DNA of 64,000 bases from Gammaproteobacteria bacterium 39-13 (GCA_001898235.1 MKTN01000038.1:1-64000); one strand, 5' to 3'. Shown: positions 54,076 to 63,185, counted from the stretch's first letter. The notes: generated by a model from the sequence alone, not told the origin. Made by a program: numbers and translations.

Positions 54076-55251
54076 TCAACCAAAGGCACTGATCCCCGTA
54101 ATATGCTTACCCACAATCAGGTGGTGCATATTATCTGTTCCTTCGTAGGTAAAAACGGATTCTAAATTATTCATATGACGAATGACATGATATTCAAGAC
54201 TGATCCCATTAGCGCCTAAAATATTGCGTGCTTTTCGTGCAATGTTAAGTGCTTCGCGACAAGCGTTCATCTTGGCAAGAGAAACCATCACAAAACCTGC
54301 ACGCTCTTGATCATGTAAACGCCCTAACTGCAAATTTAATGCTTGTGCTTTGATAATTTCAGTATACATATCGACTAAGTCAGATTGGATCATTTGAAAA
54401 CTTGCGATGGGTTTATTAAATTGGATGCGTTCCTTTGCATATTGTAATGCACTTTCGTAACACGCTTGCGCGGCTCCCATGGCTCCCCAAGCAATACCAT
54501 AACGTGCTTTGGTCAAACAACCTAATGCTGCAGTCAATCCCTTTTCAGTTCCAGGAAGATAATTTTGCTCGGGGACAAAACAATCTTCTAGTACAATCTC
54601 TCCTGTAATTGAAGCTCGCAATGATAGCTTATGCTTAATTTCGTTAGTTTGAAACCCCTTAAAATCACGCTCAACAATGAATCCACGTATACTGCCGTCT
54701 TCTTCTTTGGCCCATACAATAGCTAAATCTGCTATCGTGGCATTGGTAATCCACATTTTCGCTCCATTTAAGCGCCAACCACCTTTTACTTTTATTGCTC
54801 GTGTTTTCATACTGGCAGGATCAGAACCTGCATCAGGCTCAGTAAGTCCAAAACAACCTATCAACCGTCCTTTTGCCATATCAGGTAAAAAACGTAGTTT
54901 TTGCTCCGAAGTACCATAGGCAAAAATGGGATACATGCATAATGAGCTCTGCACTGACACAAAACTCCTCAATCCACTATCACCTCGTTCTAGTTCTTGG
55001 CAAACGAGCCCATATGCGACCTGACTGGCTTCAAGTCCACCATAAGTTTGAGGCAACACCATACCCAGCAAACCTAACTGTGCTACTTTCTCTATAAGTT
55101 CTCTAGGAAATACTGCATTTTCGTAATGCGTCGCAATCGATGGCAAGACATCTTCATCGACAAAACGACGTACAGAATCACGCATGAGTTTTTCTTCGGT
55201 AGTTAATTGTTCATCCAAACAAAATAAATCTTCCATGGAAATATCCTTCAA
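54076..55251 (-). CDS. gcdH: Acyl-CoA dehydrogenase, glutaryl-CoA dehydrogenase type
   Basis: A flavin acyl-CoA dehydrogenase of 391 residues. FGLTEPDAGSDPASM and KMWITNATIADLAIVWAK are the FAD- and substrate-contacting stretches. The C-terminal VFTYEGTDNMHHLIVGKHIT carries the catalytic Glu, followed by the ITGI(S/Q)AF ending typical of glutaryl-CoA dehydrogenase, an enzyme of lysine and tryptophan breakdown that also decarboxylates. It overlaps the upstream E1 gene by four bases, so oxidation of a 2-oxoacid and of the resulting acyl-CoA may be linked. Confidence 0.88.
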   Translation of the reverse strand: MKDISMEDLFCLDEQLTTEEKLMRDSVRRFVDEDVLPSIATHYENAVFPRELIEKVAQLGLLGMVLPQTYGGLEASQVAYGLVCQELERGDSGLRSFVSVQSSLCMYPIFAYGTSEQKLRFLPDMAKGRLIGCFGLTEPDAGSDPASMKTRAIKVKGGWRLNGAKMWITNATIADLAIVWAKEEDGSIRGFIVERDFKGFQTNEIKHKLSLRASITGEIVLEDCFVPEQNYLPGTEKGLTAALGCLTKARYGIAWGAMGAAQACYESALQYAKERIQFNKPIASFQMIQSDLVDMYTEIIKAQALNLQLGRLHDQERAGFVMVSLAKMNACREALNIARKARNILGANGISLEYHVIRHMNNLESVFTYEGTDNMHHLIVGKHITGISAFG

Positions 55252-57440
55252 CGCTTTTCAGTCAGTGCTAAAATACTTTCAACAATATTATCACAGCTAG
55301 GCAATATTGCTTCCCAAGCAGTGCCTAAAGGTACAAAACAATCCTCTCCAGTAAGACGAGAAATTTTGGGCAAAGGGAAAATATTTTCTATTATCCAAGT
55401 TGTTAACGTCTCACTTAAGGAGCCTGTTCGACGACCTTCATCTACAATAAGGATCTTAGACTTGCTTTGGATCTCTCGAGCAAGCATTTCAGTATTAAGA
55501 GGTGCTAACCATCGCAAATCAATTAACTTAACATGCACTTTATATTGCTGTTTAAGAATGGAAGCGGCTTGTCTTGATAAATGCATACCATTACCATAGC
55601 TAATGATAACCGTATCACTAATGCTCTCTTCTTCAATACCCATTTCACCAAAAGGTAAACTCTCAGATATATCAGGATATGTATTTAAAGCCAAACCATC
55701 TCCTGCATTGAATAAATCTTTTGTCATGTAAAGCGCAATCGGTTCAAGAAAAATAACCACCCGTTGCTCTTTAAATGCTAATCTAACGCATTGACGTAGG
55801 AGAAGAGCTGCATCCCTTGGTGTTGACGGCACGGCAATCACAATTCCGGGGATCTCTCTCAAAAAACCAATAGCATTGTCATTATGAAAGTGACCGCCAA
55901 AACCTTTTTGATAGCCTAAACTTGGGATCCGTACCACCATGGGGTTGGTGTATTGTCCTTTGGAAAAAAAGGATAATGTTGCTGCTTCACCACGAATCTG
56001 ATCTATCGCATTATGTATGTAGGCCAAGAATTGAATTTCAGGAATAGGAAGGAATCCATTATGTGCTAATCCAAGCGACACGCCTAAAATCGTTTGTTCA
56101 TCCAATAATGTATCAAATACCCTAGACTGTCCAAATTTTTGCTGTAGATCAGCAGTAATACGATATACCCCGCCCTTTTTACCAACATCTTCACCAAACA
56201 CTAAAGTATTTGGATATTGTAATAAAATATCTGTCAATGCCATGTTGATACATTGAGCCATGGTTCTGCCAGGCAATATTGCCTTGTGCTCTTTATCTTT
56301 AAGAAGCAATGGCTCTTCAATATTCTTTTTGGGCGGAATAATGGAAGACATAATTTCTTCCTTGGTTTTGAGCCTTGATGTTGCAAGTGCTCGCTCAGAT
56401 GATTTGAGAATGTTTTCCCTAACCGATTCATAAGTTGCCACAACTTGTTGCGGTGTTAACCAATTCGCCAAGCAAATCGTTCTAGCAGAATGCAACAAAG
56501 GATCATCATTTTCTGCGCTTTCTATTTCTGCAAGAGAATGATAATGGAATTCGATATCAGAGCCTGCATGCCCTAGTAAACGCACTGTCTTCATGTGCAA
56601 GAAAACAGGTTTTCCTTTTTTTCGAGCAAGATTTTCAGCCTCTTTAGCCGCTTTATAAACATCAGCGATATTACGCCCATCGCAAAAAATATAATGAATA
56701 TCGTCATAACGACGCAAGACTTTTTCTACCCAATTAGGTGGCGTTTGTACCGATATTCCAATCTCATTATCTTCACAGATCCACACCAAAGGCAAGGGAA
56801 AGCCTGCTTTCATTATCCATTGCGCTGCATTGAATGCACCTTGTGCAGTTGAATGGTTGATAGAAGCATCACCAAAACTACAAAGCACAACGCTATCATG
56901 TCTCAATTTAATATAAGGATGCTTCACCCGTTTAGCTTGAGTAATTGATAATGCTGCACCTAATGCTTTTGGTAGATGTGATGCAATGGTACTAGTTTGT
57001 GGCGGGATCCATAAAGGAACGCTGCCAAACACTTTGTGACGTCCTCCGCTAATGGGATCTTCACTTGAAGCAACCAATGAAAGAATTTGTTCATAGGTGA
57101 TATCAATATCAGGATCATATTGGGCACGTGCAATCACAAAAGCACCACTTCGATAGTGCAAAAATGCCATATCATCTTTTCTAAAGGCGCTGGCAATAGC
57201 AGCATTCCCTTCATGCCCACTGCTACCAATCGTATAAAAACCTAGATTTTTTTCTCGCAATATTCTCGCTAATAAATCGAGATGTCTGCTAATTAGTTGG
57301 GCTTTAAATAATTCAAGAAATGCTTCTCGTGAAAGGCCAACATCTTGCGGCAAGGTCGTACTTTTAGCTGGAGGGAAATCTTTGGCTAGTACCCGCCGTT
57401 GAAAATTTTCATCGACAATCCTTGCTCTATTTAATTCCAT
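55248..57440 (-). CDS. Fused alpha/beta E1 component of a 2-oxoacid dehydrogenase
   Basis: A thiamine-diphosphate enzyme of 730 residues in which the alpha and beta subunits are joined. The alpha half (about 1-350) has GSSGHEGNAAIASAF, and the ThDP/Mg site is at FGDASINHSTAQGAFN. The beta half (about 395-730) has VFGEDVGKKGGVYR, PEIQFLAYIHNAIDQ and LIVDEGRRTGSLSE. It resembles branched-chain 2-oxoacid dehydrogenase E1. No E2 or E3 gene lies in the window. gcdH follows with a four-base overlap. Fused forms exist in other bacteria; the substrate here is open (2-oxoisovalerate or 2-oxoadipate type). Confidence 0.88.
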   Translation of the reverse strand: MELNRARIVDENFQRRVLAKDFPPAKSTTLPQDVGLSREAFLELFKAQLISRHLDLLARILREKNLGFYTIGSSGHEGNAAIASAFRKDDMAFLHYRSGAFVIARAQYDPDIDITYEQILSLVASSEDPISGGRHKVFGSVPLWIPPQTSTIASHLPKALGAALSITQAKRVKHPYIKLRHDSVVLCSFGDASINHSTAQGAFNAAQWIMKAGFPLPLVWICEDNEIGISVQTPPNWVEKVLRRYDDIHYIFCDGRNIADVYKAAKEAENLARKKGKPVFLHMKTVRLLGHAGSDIEFHYHSLAEIESAENDDPLLHSARTICLANWLTPQQVVATYESVRENILKSSERALATSRLKTKEEIMSSIIPPKKNIEEPLLLKDKEHKAILPGRTMAQCINMALTDILLQYPNTLVFGEDVGKKGGVYRITADLQQKFGQSRVFDTLLDEQTILGVSLGLAHNGFLPIPEIQFLAYIHNAIDQIRGEAATLSFFSKGQYTNPMVVRIPSLGYQKGFGGHFHNDNAIGFLREIPGIVIAVPSTPRDAALLLRQCVRLAFKEQRVVIFLEPIALYMTKDLFNAGDGLALNTYPDISESLPFGEMGIEEESISDTVIISYGNGMHLSRQAASILKQQYKVHVKLIDLRWLAPLNTEMLAREIQSKSKILIVDEGRRTGSLSETLTTWIIENIFPLPKISRLTGEDCFVPLGTAWEAILPSCDNIVESILALTEKR

Positions 57441-57505
57441 TTTTTCACTCTAACCCATGCTAGTGTTATGCAAGCAAAGCTTGCATAACAGGATTAAAAT
57501 TTATC

Positions 57506-58183
57506 TCAACTTGTTGTCGCCTTGTTAATTGCCTCTTTCATCGCTTGTATCGTTTTCACATAATCTTTGCTTTCAAATATAGCTGAACCCGCAACAAAGG
57601 TATCGGCGCCGGCGGCTGCTATTTCGCCGATATTTTCTAGCTTTACCCCACCATCTATTTCTAAACGAATGGGTAAACCACTATTATCAATGAGCGCTCT
57701 CGCTTCTTTGATTTTATTTAACGCATTGGGAATAAATTTTTGTCCACCAAAACCTGGATTGACTGACATGAGTAGGATCATATCCAACTTATCCATCACA
57801 TGTGGCAAAACAGATAAAGGGGTGGCAGGATTAAAAACAAGTCCAGCTTTGCATCCTAAATCCCGAATCAACTGCAAGCTACGATCGACATGAGCACTCG
57901 CCTCAGGATGAAAGGTAATATAAGTGGCTCCCGCTTTGGCAAACATGGTAATCAAGGAGTCTACCGGCTGCACCATCAAATGGACATCAATCGGATGCGT
58001 AATACCATGCTTACGCAGTGCTTCACATACTAAGGGGCCTATCGTCAAATTAGGCACATAATGATTGTCCATCACATCAAAATGAATAATATCGGCGCCA
58101 GCATTTAATACGGCGTTAACTTCCTCGCCAAGTCGTGCAAAATCGGCAGAAAGGATAGAAGGTGCAATAGCATATTTTTGCAT
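57506..58183 (-). CDS. rpe: Ribulose-phosphate 3-epimerase Rpe
   Basis: Interconverts ribulose 5-phosphate and xylulose 5-phosphate in the pentose phosphate pathway. It is a TIM barrel of 225 residues. [15 protein letters not shown] opens it, [16 protein letters not shown] and HLMVQPVD carry metal-binding His and Asp residues, and [16 protein letters not shown] and [10 protein letters not shown] complete the site. It stands between pagL and the E1 gene on the same strand, with gaps of about 65-106 bases. Confidence 0.95.
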   Translation of the reverse strand: MQKYAIAPSILSADFARLGEEVNAVLNAGADIIHFDVMDNHYVPNLTIGPLVCEALRKHGITHPIDVHLMVQPVDSLITMFAKAGATYITFHPEASAHVDRSLQLIRDLGCKAGLVFNPATPLSVLPHVMDKLDMILLMSVNPGFGGQKFIPNALNKIKEARALIDNSGLPIRLEIDGGVKLENIGEIAAAGADTFVAGSAIFESKDYVKTIQAMKEAINKATTS

Positions 58184-58289
58184 AATATTTTCTTTAAAAT
58201 TAATTGATGACTGAGAGTCTACCTTCAGGTGTTTTTTCGTGCAAATAAAAATAGGAGGATATTCAAATCATTGACGAATAAAAAATCAC

Positions 58290-58868
58290 TTAAAAGACAT
58301 CTTTAGGGAACCATACGCCAAAGCTTGCCATTGCTAAATTAACACCGCTATTGGGTCTTTTAATTGAACAATTTGAATAATGATAAGCTCTGAGCGCAAA
58401 ATCGTATTGCTGTTTCTTGCCAAAGCGCATTCCTAAACCAAATTTATCTTCAAATTGAAAATGCAAAGAAAGAATGCGTCCTTGAATTTCTGTTTCAGAA
58501 AGCCAAGAAAGTCCAACCCCTAACTCGGCATATGGAATGATCCGACTCCCATGCATGGGTTGCTGTCTTTGCCATCGCAACATTGGCCCTGATGTTGCTG
58601 CGTTAAGATCGGTTGCTCTATCTGGTCCTAAATTAGCTCGCTGTGGGCCATTCCAATGAGCAATGCTACTCTCCCATACTGCATTGAGTCCCCACAATTC
58701 ATGGGCACGCCAGATAGCACCAAAGTCCCATGAAACAGCAAGACGATAGGGCTTGATATCTTCAATACCTTGTCCACTCCCAAATGCAATTCCTAATGCA
58801 GCTTGAGTTGGGCAGGCCACCAGAAGTAAGCTAACTACAAAAATTGATTTACAGATGTTTAAAAACAC
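58290..58868 (-). CDS. pagL: Lipid A 3-O-deacylase PagL-like (acyloxyacyl hydrolase)
   Basis: A 192-residue outer-membrane barrel. Residues 1-23 are a signal peptide (LLLVACPTQA). The C-terminal strand region has RAYHYSNCSIKRPNSG, matching the PagL His-x-Ser catalytic pair in H-x-S-N, and ends in FGVWFPKDVF with a terminal Phe. The third, acidic residue of the known PagL triad is not obvious. In other bacteria PagL removes the 3-O acyl chain from lipid A and weakens TLR4 sensing. Confidence 0.85.
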   Translation of the reverse strand: MFLNICKSIFVVSLLLVACPTQAALGIAFGSGQGIEDIKPYRLAVSWDFGAIWRAHELWGLNAVWESSIAHWNGPQRANLGPDRATDLNAATSGPMLRWQRQQPMHGSRIIPYAELGVGLSWLSETEIQGRILSLHFQFEDKFGLGMRFGKKQQYDFALRAYHYSNCSIKRPNSGVNLAMASFGVWFPKDVF

Positions 58869-59197
58869 CTTCTTCTCATCCTTGAAGATCGAAAGAGTTT
58901 GATTTTAGTTTAACTCGGATATCCAGGAATTCCACTCTGAATTAGAAAATTTTGCTAACCCAGTTGGCCTCATGTACCCTCAGTAAAATTAAAAAAATGG
59001 CTATGACAAGCAAGGCAACTTATGTTAATATTCCAGCCTTTCTCGTTTAACTAAGTTAGCTTCGACTGCAACTTACAGCTAATGGTTCTATAAATCCACC
59101 AAGCTTCGCCGCTCACTTGGCGAGGTGGAAAAAATTACGCAATCCCGCAAGGGAACGCAAGGGCGAAAAATATATTTTGAAGTAAAGGGAGATAGAT
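58869..59197. promoter_or_regulatory. Divergent gap between pagL and the TetR gene
   Basis: This 329-base region has no gene. It must hold the promoters of pagL and the TetR-family gene, and perhaps the regulator's operator. A stem, CCACC with GGTGG and inner TCGCC/GGCGA, lies at about 59097-59136, followed by AAAAAA. A TTAGCT/AGCTAA inverted pair lies near 59065-59090. None can be assigned with confidence. Confidence 0.4.
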
Positions 59198-59764
59198 ATG
59201 CCAAGAGCAATCAGAAATGACAAACGGGAGCGCTTAATCCAAGCGGCTGATAAATTAATTTACGAACAAACTTTCCATACTACTACACTCGCTGACATTG
59301 CTAAATTAGCTGATGTTCCTTTGGGAAATGTTTATTATTATTTCAAAACGAAAGAAGCGATCATGGATGCTGTTCTGCATAAACGTATGACAGAATGGCG
59401 TAATCTTTTCCAACAATGGGAACAAATTCCTGACATTAAGCAACGTTTAACTGCTTTGTTGCAACATAACAATGCGCAATCAGAAACTTTAGCGCGTTTT
59501 GGCTGTGTTATCGGCAGTCTCTGCCAAGAATTGGGCAAACAAGGTGGTATTCTTGCCAATGCAGCTTCAAAACTCATGGCTGACATTCTTAAGTGGGTAG
59601 AAACACAGTTCCGCGAAATGGGCAAAGGTGAACGTTCATCCCAATTAGCAACCTATTACCTTGCGGCTATTCAAGGTATGAACTTATTAACGCTGACGTT
59701 TAAAGAACCACAATACATGGAACGTCAAAGCCAATCTCTGCAAGAGTGGTTAGCAACTGTTTAA
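59198..59764 (+). CDS. TetR/AcrR-family transcriptional regulator
   Basis: A 188-residue repressor-type protein. The N-terminal helix-turn-helix is clear: RERLIQAADKLIYEQTFHTT, TLADIAKLADVPLGNVYYYF, KTKEAIMDAVL. The C-terminal ligand domain includes ARFGCVIGSLCQELGKQGG, of the TetR_C group often linked to stress or xenobiotic response, with one cysteine in that stretch. A strong AAAGGGAGA site precedes ATG 59198. The divergent neighbour is pagL; whether it is the target is not known. Confidence 0.93.
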   Translation: MPRAIRNDKRERLIQAADKLIYEQTFHTTTLADIAKLADVPLGNVYYYFKTKEAIMDAVLHKRMTEWRNLFQQWEQIPDIKQRLTALLQHNNAQSETLARFGCVIGSLCQELGKQGGILANAASKLMADILKWVETQFREMGKGERSSQLATYYLAAIQGMNLLTLTFKEPQYMERQSQSLQEWLATV

Positions 59765-59775
59765 TCCTCACTTAT

Positions 59776-59970
59776 AGTCACAGCATATGAGGTTTCCGGT
59801 AGGCGTCGAGCCTCGAGCAATCCGCCTATGATGCCTAAAGGCTACGGCGTGACCTCATTACTAAGACCCGCCGAAGCATTTGCGAAGGTGGGCCGGAGTG
59901 TACATAAAAGTACATGAGGATTGCGAGATAGCGAAGACAACGCCACCGAAAAGTCATGGGCGAAGACTAA
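59776..59970 (+). repeat. Dispersed structured repeat, copy 3
   Basis: It opens AGTCACAGCA and includes GCAATCCGCCTATG, GACCTCATTACTAA, CATTTGCGAAG, GTACATAAAAGTACATGAGG and GAAGACAAC. The same blocks in the same order make up the copy at 60164-60330. GTACATAAAAGTAC is itself palindromic. Confidence 0.75.
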
Positions 59971-59994
59971 GATGCAAAGCATCACAGTATCCTC

Positions 59995-60024
59995 CCAAGG
60001 GGAAAATCATGATTCTCCCCTTGG
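59995..60024. repeat. 30-base near-perfect palindrome
   Basis: CCAAGGGGA-A-AATCATGATT-C-TCCCCTTGG is symmetric in 14 of 15 pairs, centred on ATCATGAT. It lies between two repeat copies and lacks a T-run. It may be a transcript-ending or protein-binding site. Confidence 0.65.
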
Positions 60025-60073
60025 ATACGAGCAAAAATCATTCTAAATAAAATAAAAATTTTCCTCAATTTTT

Positions 60074-60093
60074 CAGCATCTTAAGAGATGCTG
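60074..60093. repeat. 8-bp perfect hairpin
   Basis: CAGCATCT (60074-60081) pairs with AGATGCTG (60086-60093) around TAAG, preceded by TTTTT. It is a small stem-loop within the repeat-rich gap; role unknown. Confidence 0.5.
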
Positions 60094-60163
60094 CTGATAC
60101 AATATGCATAAACAGCTTTTTTCCTAAGTTGCCCACCCTTCTCTATTTAGTGTTTGATAATGT

Positions 60164-60330
60164 AGTCACAGCACCTGAGTTTCAGGTGGGTGCAAAGCTT
60201 CTGGCAATCCACCTATGCTGAATGCGACGTTGAACCTCATTTACTAACATTTGCGAAGACGACCGGAAGTACATAAAAGTACATGAGGGTTGAAAGCAGT
60301 GAAGGCCTCCGCTTCATAAGCGAAAACTAT
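60164..60330 (+). repeat. Dispersed structured repeat, copy 4
   Basis: It shares with copy 3, in order, AGTCACAGCA, GCAATCCACCTATG, AACCTCATTTACTAA, CATTTGCGAAG and GTACATAAAAGTACATGAGG, while the parts between differ. The tail ends in AAGCGAAAACTA. Confidence 0.75.
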
Positions 60331-60432
60331 ATTGTGTGCGTGAAAGACAAGCCCACTATACTCATATTCAAAGGTGACGATTAGTTACCAAGTTGGATTG
60401 CAAAATTAAAAATGCTGACAGGGACGCAAGAT

Positions 60433-62328
60433 ATGAAAAAACAATCGTCGACAAATGATATTGTTATTTTAGGGCAACCGTTCATCGAACTTTATGGCGA
60501 ACAAATAGGCTCTTCGCTTAAAGAAATGCTTTCCTTTAAAAAAACCGTCGGCGGCAGTTCAGCTTCTATAGCAATTGGATGTGCACGCTTGGGATTACGC
60601 ACAAGCCTTATTTCCCAAGTGGGTGAAGATGAAATGGGGCAGTTCGTTATTAATACTTTGCAAAAAGAAATGATTGATGTCACCCAAGTGAAAAAATTCT
60701 CTGGCTTTCAAACGCCTTTAATCCTACGTGGCACCCAAAGCAAAAATATTTTCCCAACAATTTTTTATCCTAATGCGCACGCATTACTGCGAAATGATAT
60801 TGATTCATCTCTTATTAACAAAAATAGTACTCTACTTATCAGTGCTATGAATTTTTTCATTGAAAATATGAATCATATTTCACGTAAAGCAATGATAAGT
60901 GCGAACGAAAATCATGTTAAAATTGTACTAGCATTAGATCATTTTCCTTCAGATATCGCTGCAAAAGACATTACAACAACATTACAAACTGTCTTGCCAT
61001 TATGCGACATCATTATTGGACATGAAGATGATTTTCAAACGGCAACAGGGATTTTAAATACCCATTCAGCACTAAAACATTTACGCACATTAACCAATGC
61101 TACTTTAGTGATTAACACAGAACAAGGCGGCTTTGTCATCAATGATCAGATCCCAACCCCCTGGTACAACACAGTTTCTCATACGGGGTTTAAGGTGAAC
61201 AATCACTATAATTACGCTGCAAAAAATGCATTCATCTCAAGCTTTTTATATGGCTGGTTAGAAAAGTACCCTTTAGAAAAATGCTGCGAATTCGCGATGG
61301 CCAGTAAAATCATTACACAATCCAGACACGATAGCACGCCGGATCTTCCTAGTCATGATGAACTCATGACTTATTTATCAGATCAAAATAAGATTGTCAC
61401 ACAAATGCTAGAAGCACCTCATTTTTCTCATATTCACTATGCCTCTACTCATGTTGCACGTCAGGAACAACTTTTAGCCTTTAATTTTGGCTACCATCAA
61501 CAATGGCAAAAAATCGCTCAGCCTTTTAATGCCGATGAAACCATTATCCATCACGCTAAAAACTTAGTTGCGCTAGGTTTAAAAGATATTGCCGCCAATA
61601 CGCCTTATTCAAGCATCATCAGCGACGATGATATTCAACCCCATATTCTAGAATTATTCCCTCAAGAACATACCATTATGCGCTCATTAGAATCTCCTGG
61701 CGAAATTCCTTTACGTTTTAAAGGCGATCCCGATCTCTCTCATATGATGCTGCATTGGCCGCAAAATCATGCTGCCAAAATTTCTCTCATTTATCACCCT
61801 GATGATCGCTATGTGTTACGAGGACAGCAAGAGGCTACGGTAAATCTTTTGCATCGTGCTTGTCGAGCGATGCATCATGAGCTCTTCATTGAGCTCATTC
61901 CACCTGCAGCAAGTTTAAGTACGGCAAGTACGATTTCCCATATTATGCAGCGATTTTATGAGATTGGCATTTATCCAGACTGGTGGCAAATTATGCCGCC
62001 CCGAGATCAACGCAGTTGGGATAGTATTACCCGTGTAATCAATGATAATGATCGCTATTGTCAAGGCGTCATGATTCTAGGCCATCTTGCTACACTAGAG
62101 CAGCTACCCTTAATGTTCGACTTCGCTTGCAAACAAGTTTTCTGCAAGGGCTTTGTCATTGGTAGAAGCATTTTCCAACAATCGTTAGAGCAATGGTTTG
62201 CTCGCCGCATTGATGATCAATCTTTGATCGCGGCGGTTGCAACAAGTTATCAAAAAGCGATTGATTTATGGAACGATGCAAGACAAAAAGCAGAACATGT
62301 TAACGCATCAAAACAAGAAGTTGCTTGA
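60433..62328 (+). CDS. IolC-like fusion: PfkB-type kinase domain (degenerate) plus DUF2090 aldolase-like domain
   Basis: A two-domain protein of about 631 residues resembling IolC/DUF2090 fusions. The N-terminal ribokinase-like domain (about 10-315) keeps TVGGSSASIAIGCARLGL and VGEDEMGQFV. In the second PfkB signature, where active enzymes have G-A-G-D-A-F, it reads AAKNAF: the catalytic Asp is Asn and the glycines of the anion hole are changed. The C-terminal domain (about 330-620) is an aldolase-like barrel with LIYHPDD, QQEATVNLLHRACRAMHHEL and FVIGRSIFQQ. The kinase half is therefore probably inactive or altered. No inositol genes are near. ATG 60412 would add seven residues; either start is possible. 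Confidence 0.82.
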   Translation: MKKQSSTNDIVILGQPFIELYGEQIGSSLKEMLSFKKTVGGSSASIAIGCARLGLRTSLISQVGEDEMGQFVINTLQKEMIDVTQVKKFSGFQTPLILRGTQSKNIFPTIFYPNAHALLRNDIDSSLINKNSTLLISAMNFFIENMNHISRKAMISANENHVKIVLALDHFPSDIAAKDITTTLQTVLPLCDIIIGHEDDFQTATGILNTHSALKHLRTLTNATLVINTEQGGFVINDQIPTPWYNTVSHTGFKVNNHYNYAAKNAFISSFLYGWLEKYPLEKCCEFAMASKIITQSRHDSTPDLPSHDELMTYLSDQNKIVTQMLEAPHFSHIHYASTHVARQEQLLAFNFGYHQQWQKIAQPFNADETIIHHAKNLVALGLKDIAANTPYSSIISDDDIQPHILELFPQEHTIMRSLESPGEIPLRFKGDPDLSHMMLHWPQNHAAKISLIYHPDDRYVLRGQQEATVNLLHRACRAMHHELFIELIPPAASLSTASTISHIMQRFYEIGIYPDWWQIMPPRDQRSWDSITRVINDNDRYCQGVMILGHLATLEQLPLMFDFACKQVFCKGFVIGRSIFQQSLEQWFARRIDDQSLIAAVATSYQKAIDLWNDARQKAEHVNASKQEVA

Positions 62329-62345
62329 TTTTTTACCTCACTCTA

Positions 62346-62371
62346 GCCCTCTCCCGTAAACGGGGGAGGGC
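62346..62371. terminator. Strong stem-loop between convergent genes
   Basis: GCCCTCTCCCG (62346-62356) pairs with CGGGGGAGGGC (62361-62371) through 11 bp with one G-T pair around TAAA. It lies between the kinase-like gene and djlA, 18 bases after the former's stop. No T-run follows on either strand. Confidence 0.6.
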
Positions 62372-62379
62372 AAAAACGA

Positions 62380-63183
62380 CTATTTAATCCCTCTAGAGCG
62401 ACAAACTATTTCATAAGCCTTTTGAATACGCTGCGTTTTTTCAGTTGCTAATTTAATCATTTCGTTAGGCAACCCTTTAGCAACCAATTTATCAGGATGA
62501 TGCTGGCTCATTAATTGCCTATAGGCCTTTTTAATTTGCTGCGGTGTCGAATTATCTGTCACACCAAGCAACTTATATGAAGTTGCTAATTCATCTTGTG
62601 GACTAGGTGGTGGCGGAGGTGGCTGAGTACGTCTATAAGCTTGAGGTTGTTCAGCTTGAAAATGAGATTCCATTTGATAGAGCACCGTATGAGAAATATG
62701 TAATTTGTCACACAACATTTCCAACACTTGGCGTTTAAGACGATTCTGTACACCATCTACCAGTGCAGCTTGAATTTGAATTTCTACAAAAAGCTGCACC
62801 AATTGTGGGTGGTGACCACAATATTTGATAAAGTTATCCATTGTAGAGGTAAAACTAAATTGTGGAGACTTACCGAGATTAAAATTCTCAATAGCTGTTA
62901 GTTTTTGTTCTTGTGTTAACTGTAGATGTGCCATTGTTTCTCTGGCAGCTTGAATTTCTTTTTCACTTACCCTGCCATCTACTTTTGCAATATAGCCCAT
63001 TACCATAAATGTCGTTTTAAAAAATACTTTTTTAGCTAAGGCGACATCAGGGCCTGATAAGCGAACATTTAAGGCTAATCCTTTATCAAACAGATGCCCT
63101 ACCCCTATCCCGACGATAAAGCCCAGAGGACCATAGACTAAGGCACCAAAAACAGCACCAAAAATTTTACCAAAAATATACAT
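62380..63183 (-). CDS. djlA: Membrane-anchored co-chaperone DjlA
   Basis: A J-domain partner of DnaK. The N-terminus MYIFGKIFGAVFGALVYGPL is the single glycine-patterned membrane anchor of DjlA. A TerB-like helical domain (about 45-175) follows, then a proline-rich linker (PPPPPPSPQ) and a C-terminal J-domain (about 200-265) with the HPD motif in SQHHPDKLVAKG. At 267 residues the length is normal. It follows murU by two bases, the order also known from Pseudomonas. Confidence 0.95.
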   Translation of the reverse strand: MYIFGKIFGAVFGALVYGPLGFIVGIGVGHLFDKGLALNVRLSGPDVALAKKVFFKTTFMVMGYIAKVDGRVSEKEIQAARETMAHLQLTQEQKLTAIENFNLGKSPQFSFTSTMDNFIKYCGHHPQLVQLFVEIQIQAALVDGVQNRLKRQVLEMLCDKLHISHTVLYQMESHFQAEQPQAYRRTQPPPPPPSPQDELATSYKLLGVTDNSTPQQIKKAYRQLMSQHHPDKLVAKGLPNEMIKLATEKTQRIQKAYEIVCRSRGIK

Positions 63184-63185
63184 TA

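Larger units (their letters stand above)
59765..60432. other. 668-base gene-free region with repeats and palindromes
   Basis: It holds two copies of one dispersed repeat (59776-59970, 60164-60330) in the same orientation, a 30-base near-perfect palindrome (59995-60024), and an 8-bp hairpin (60074-60093). No frame has a binding site. The stretch just before 60412 is the likely promoter for the kinase-like gene. Confidence 0.6.

Noticed and set aside
59776-60330. A CRISPR-like array
   Set aside because: Only two long copies with internal blocks and unequal filler; no short regularly spaced repeats and no cas genes.
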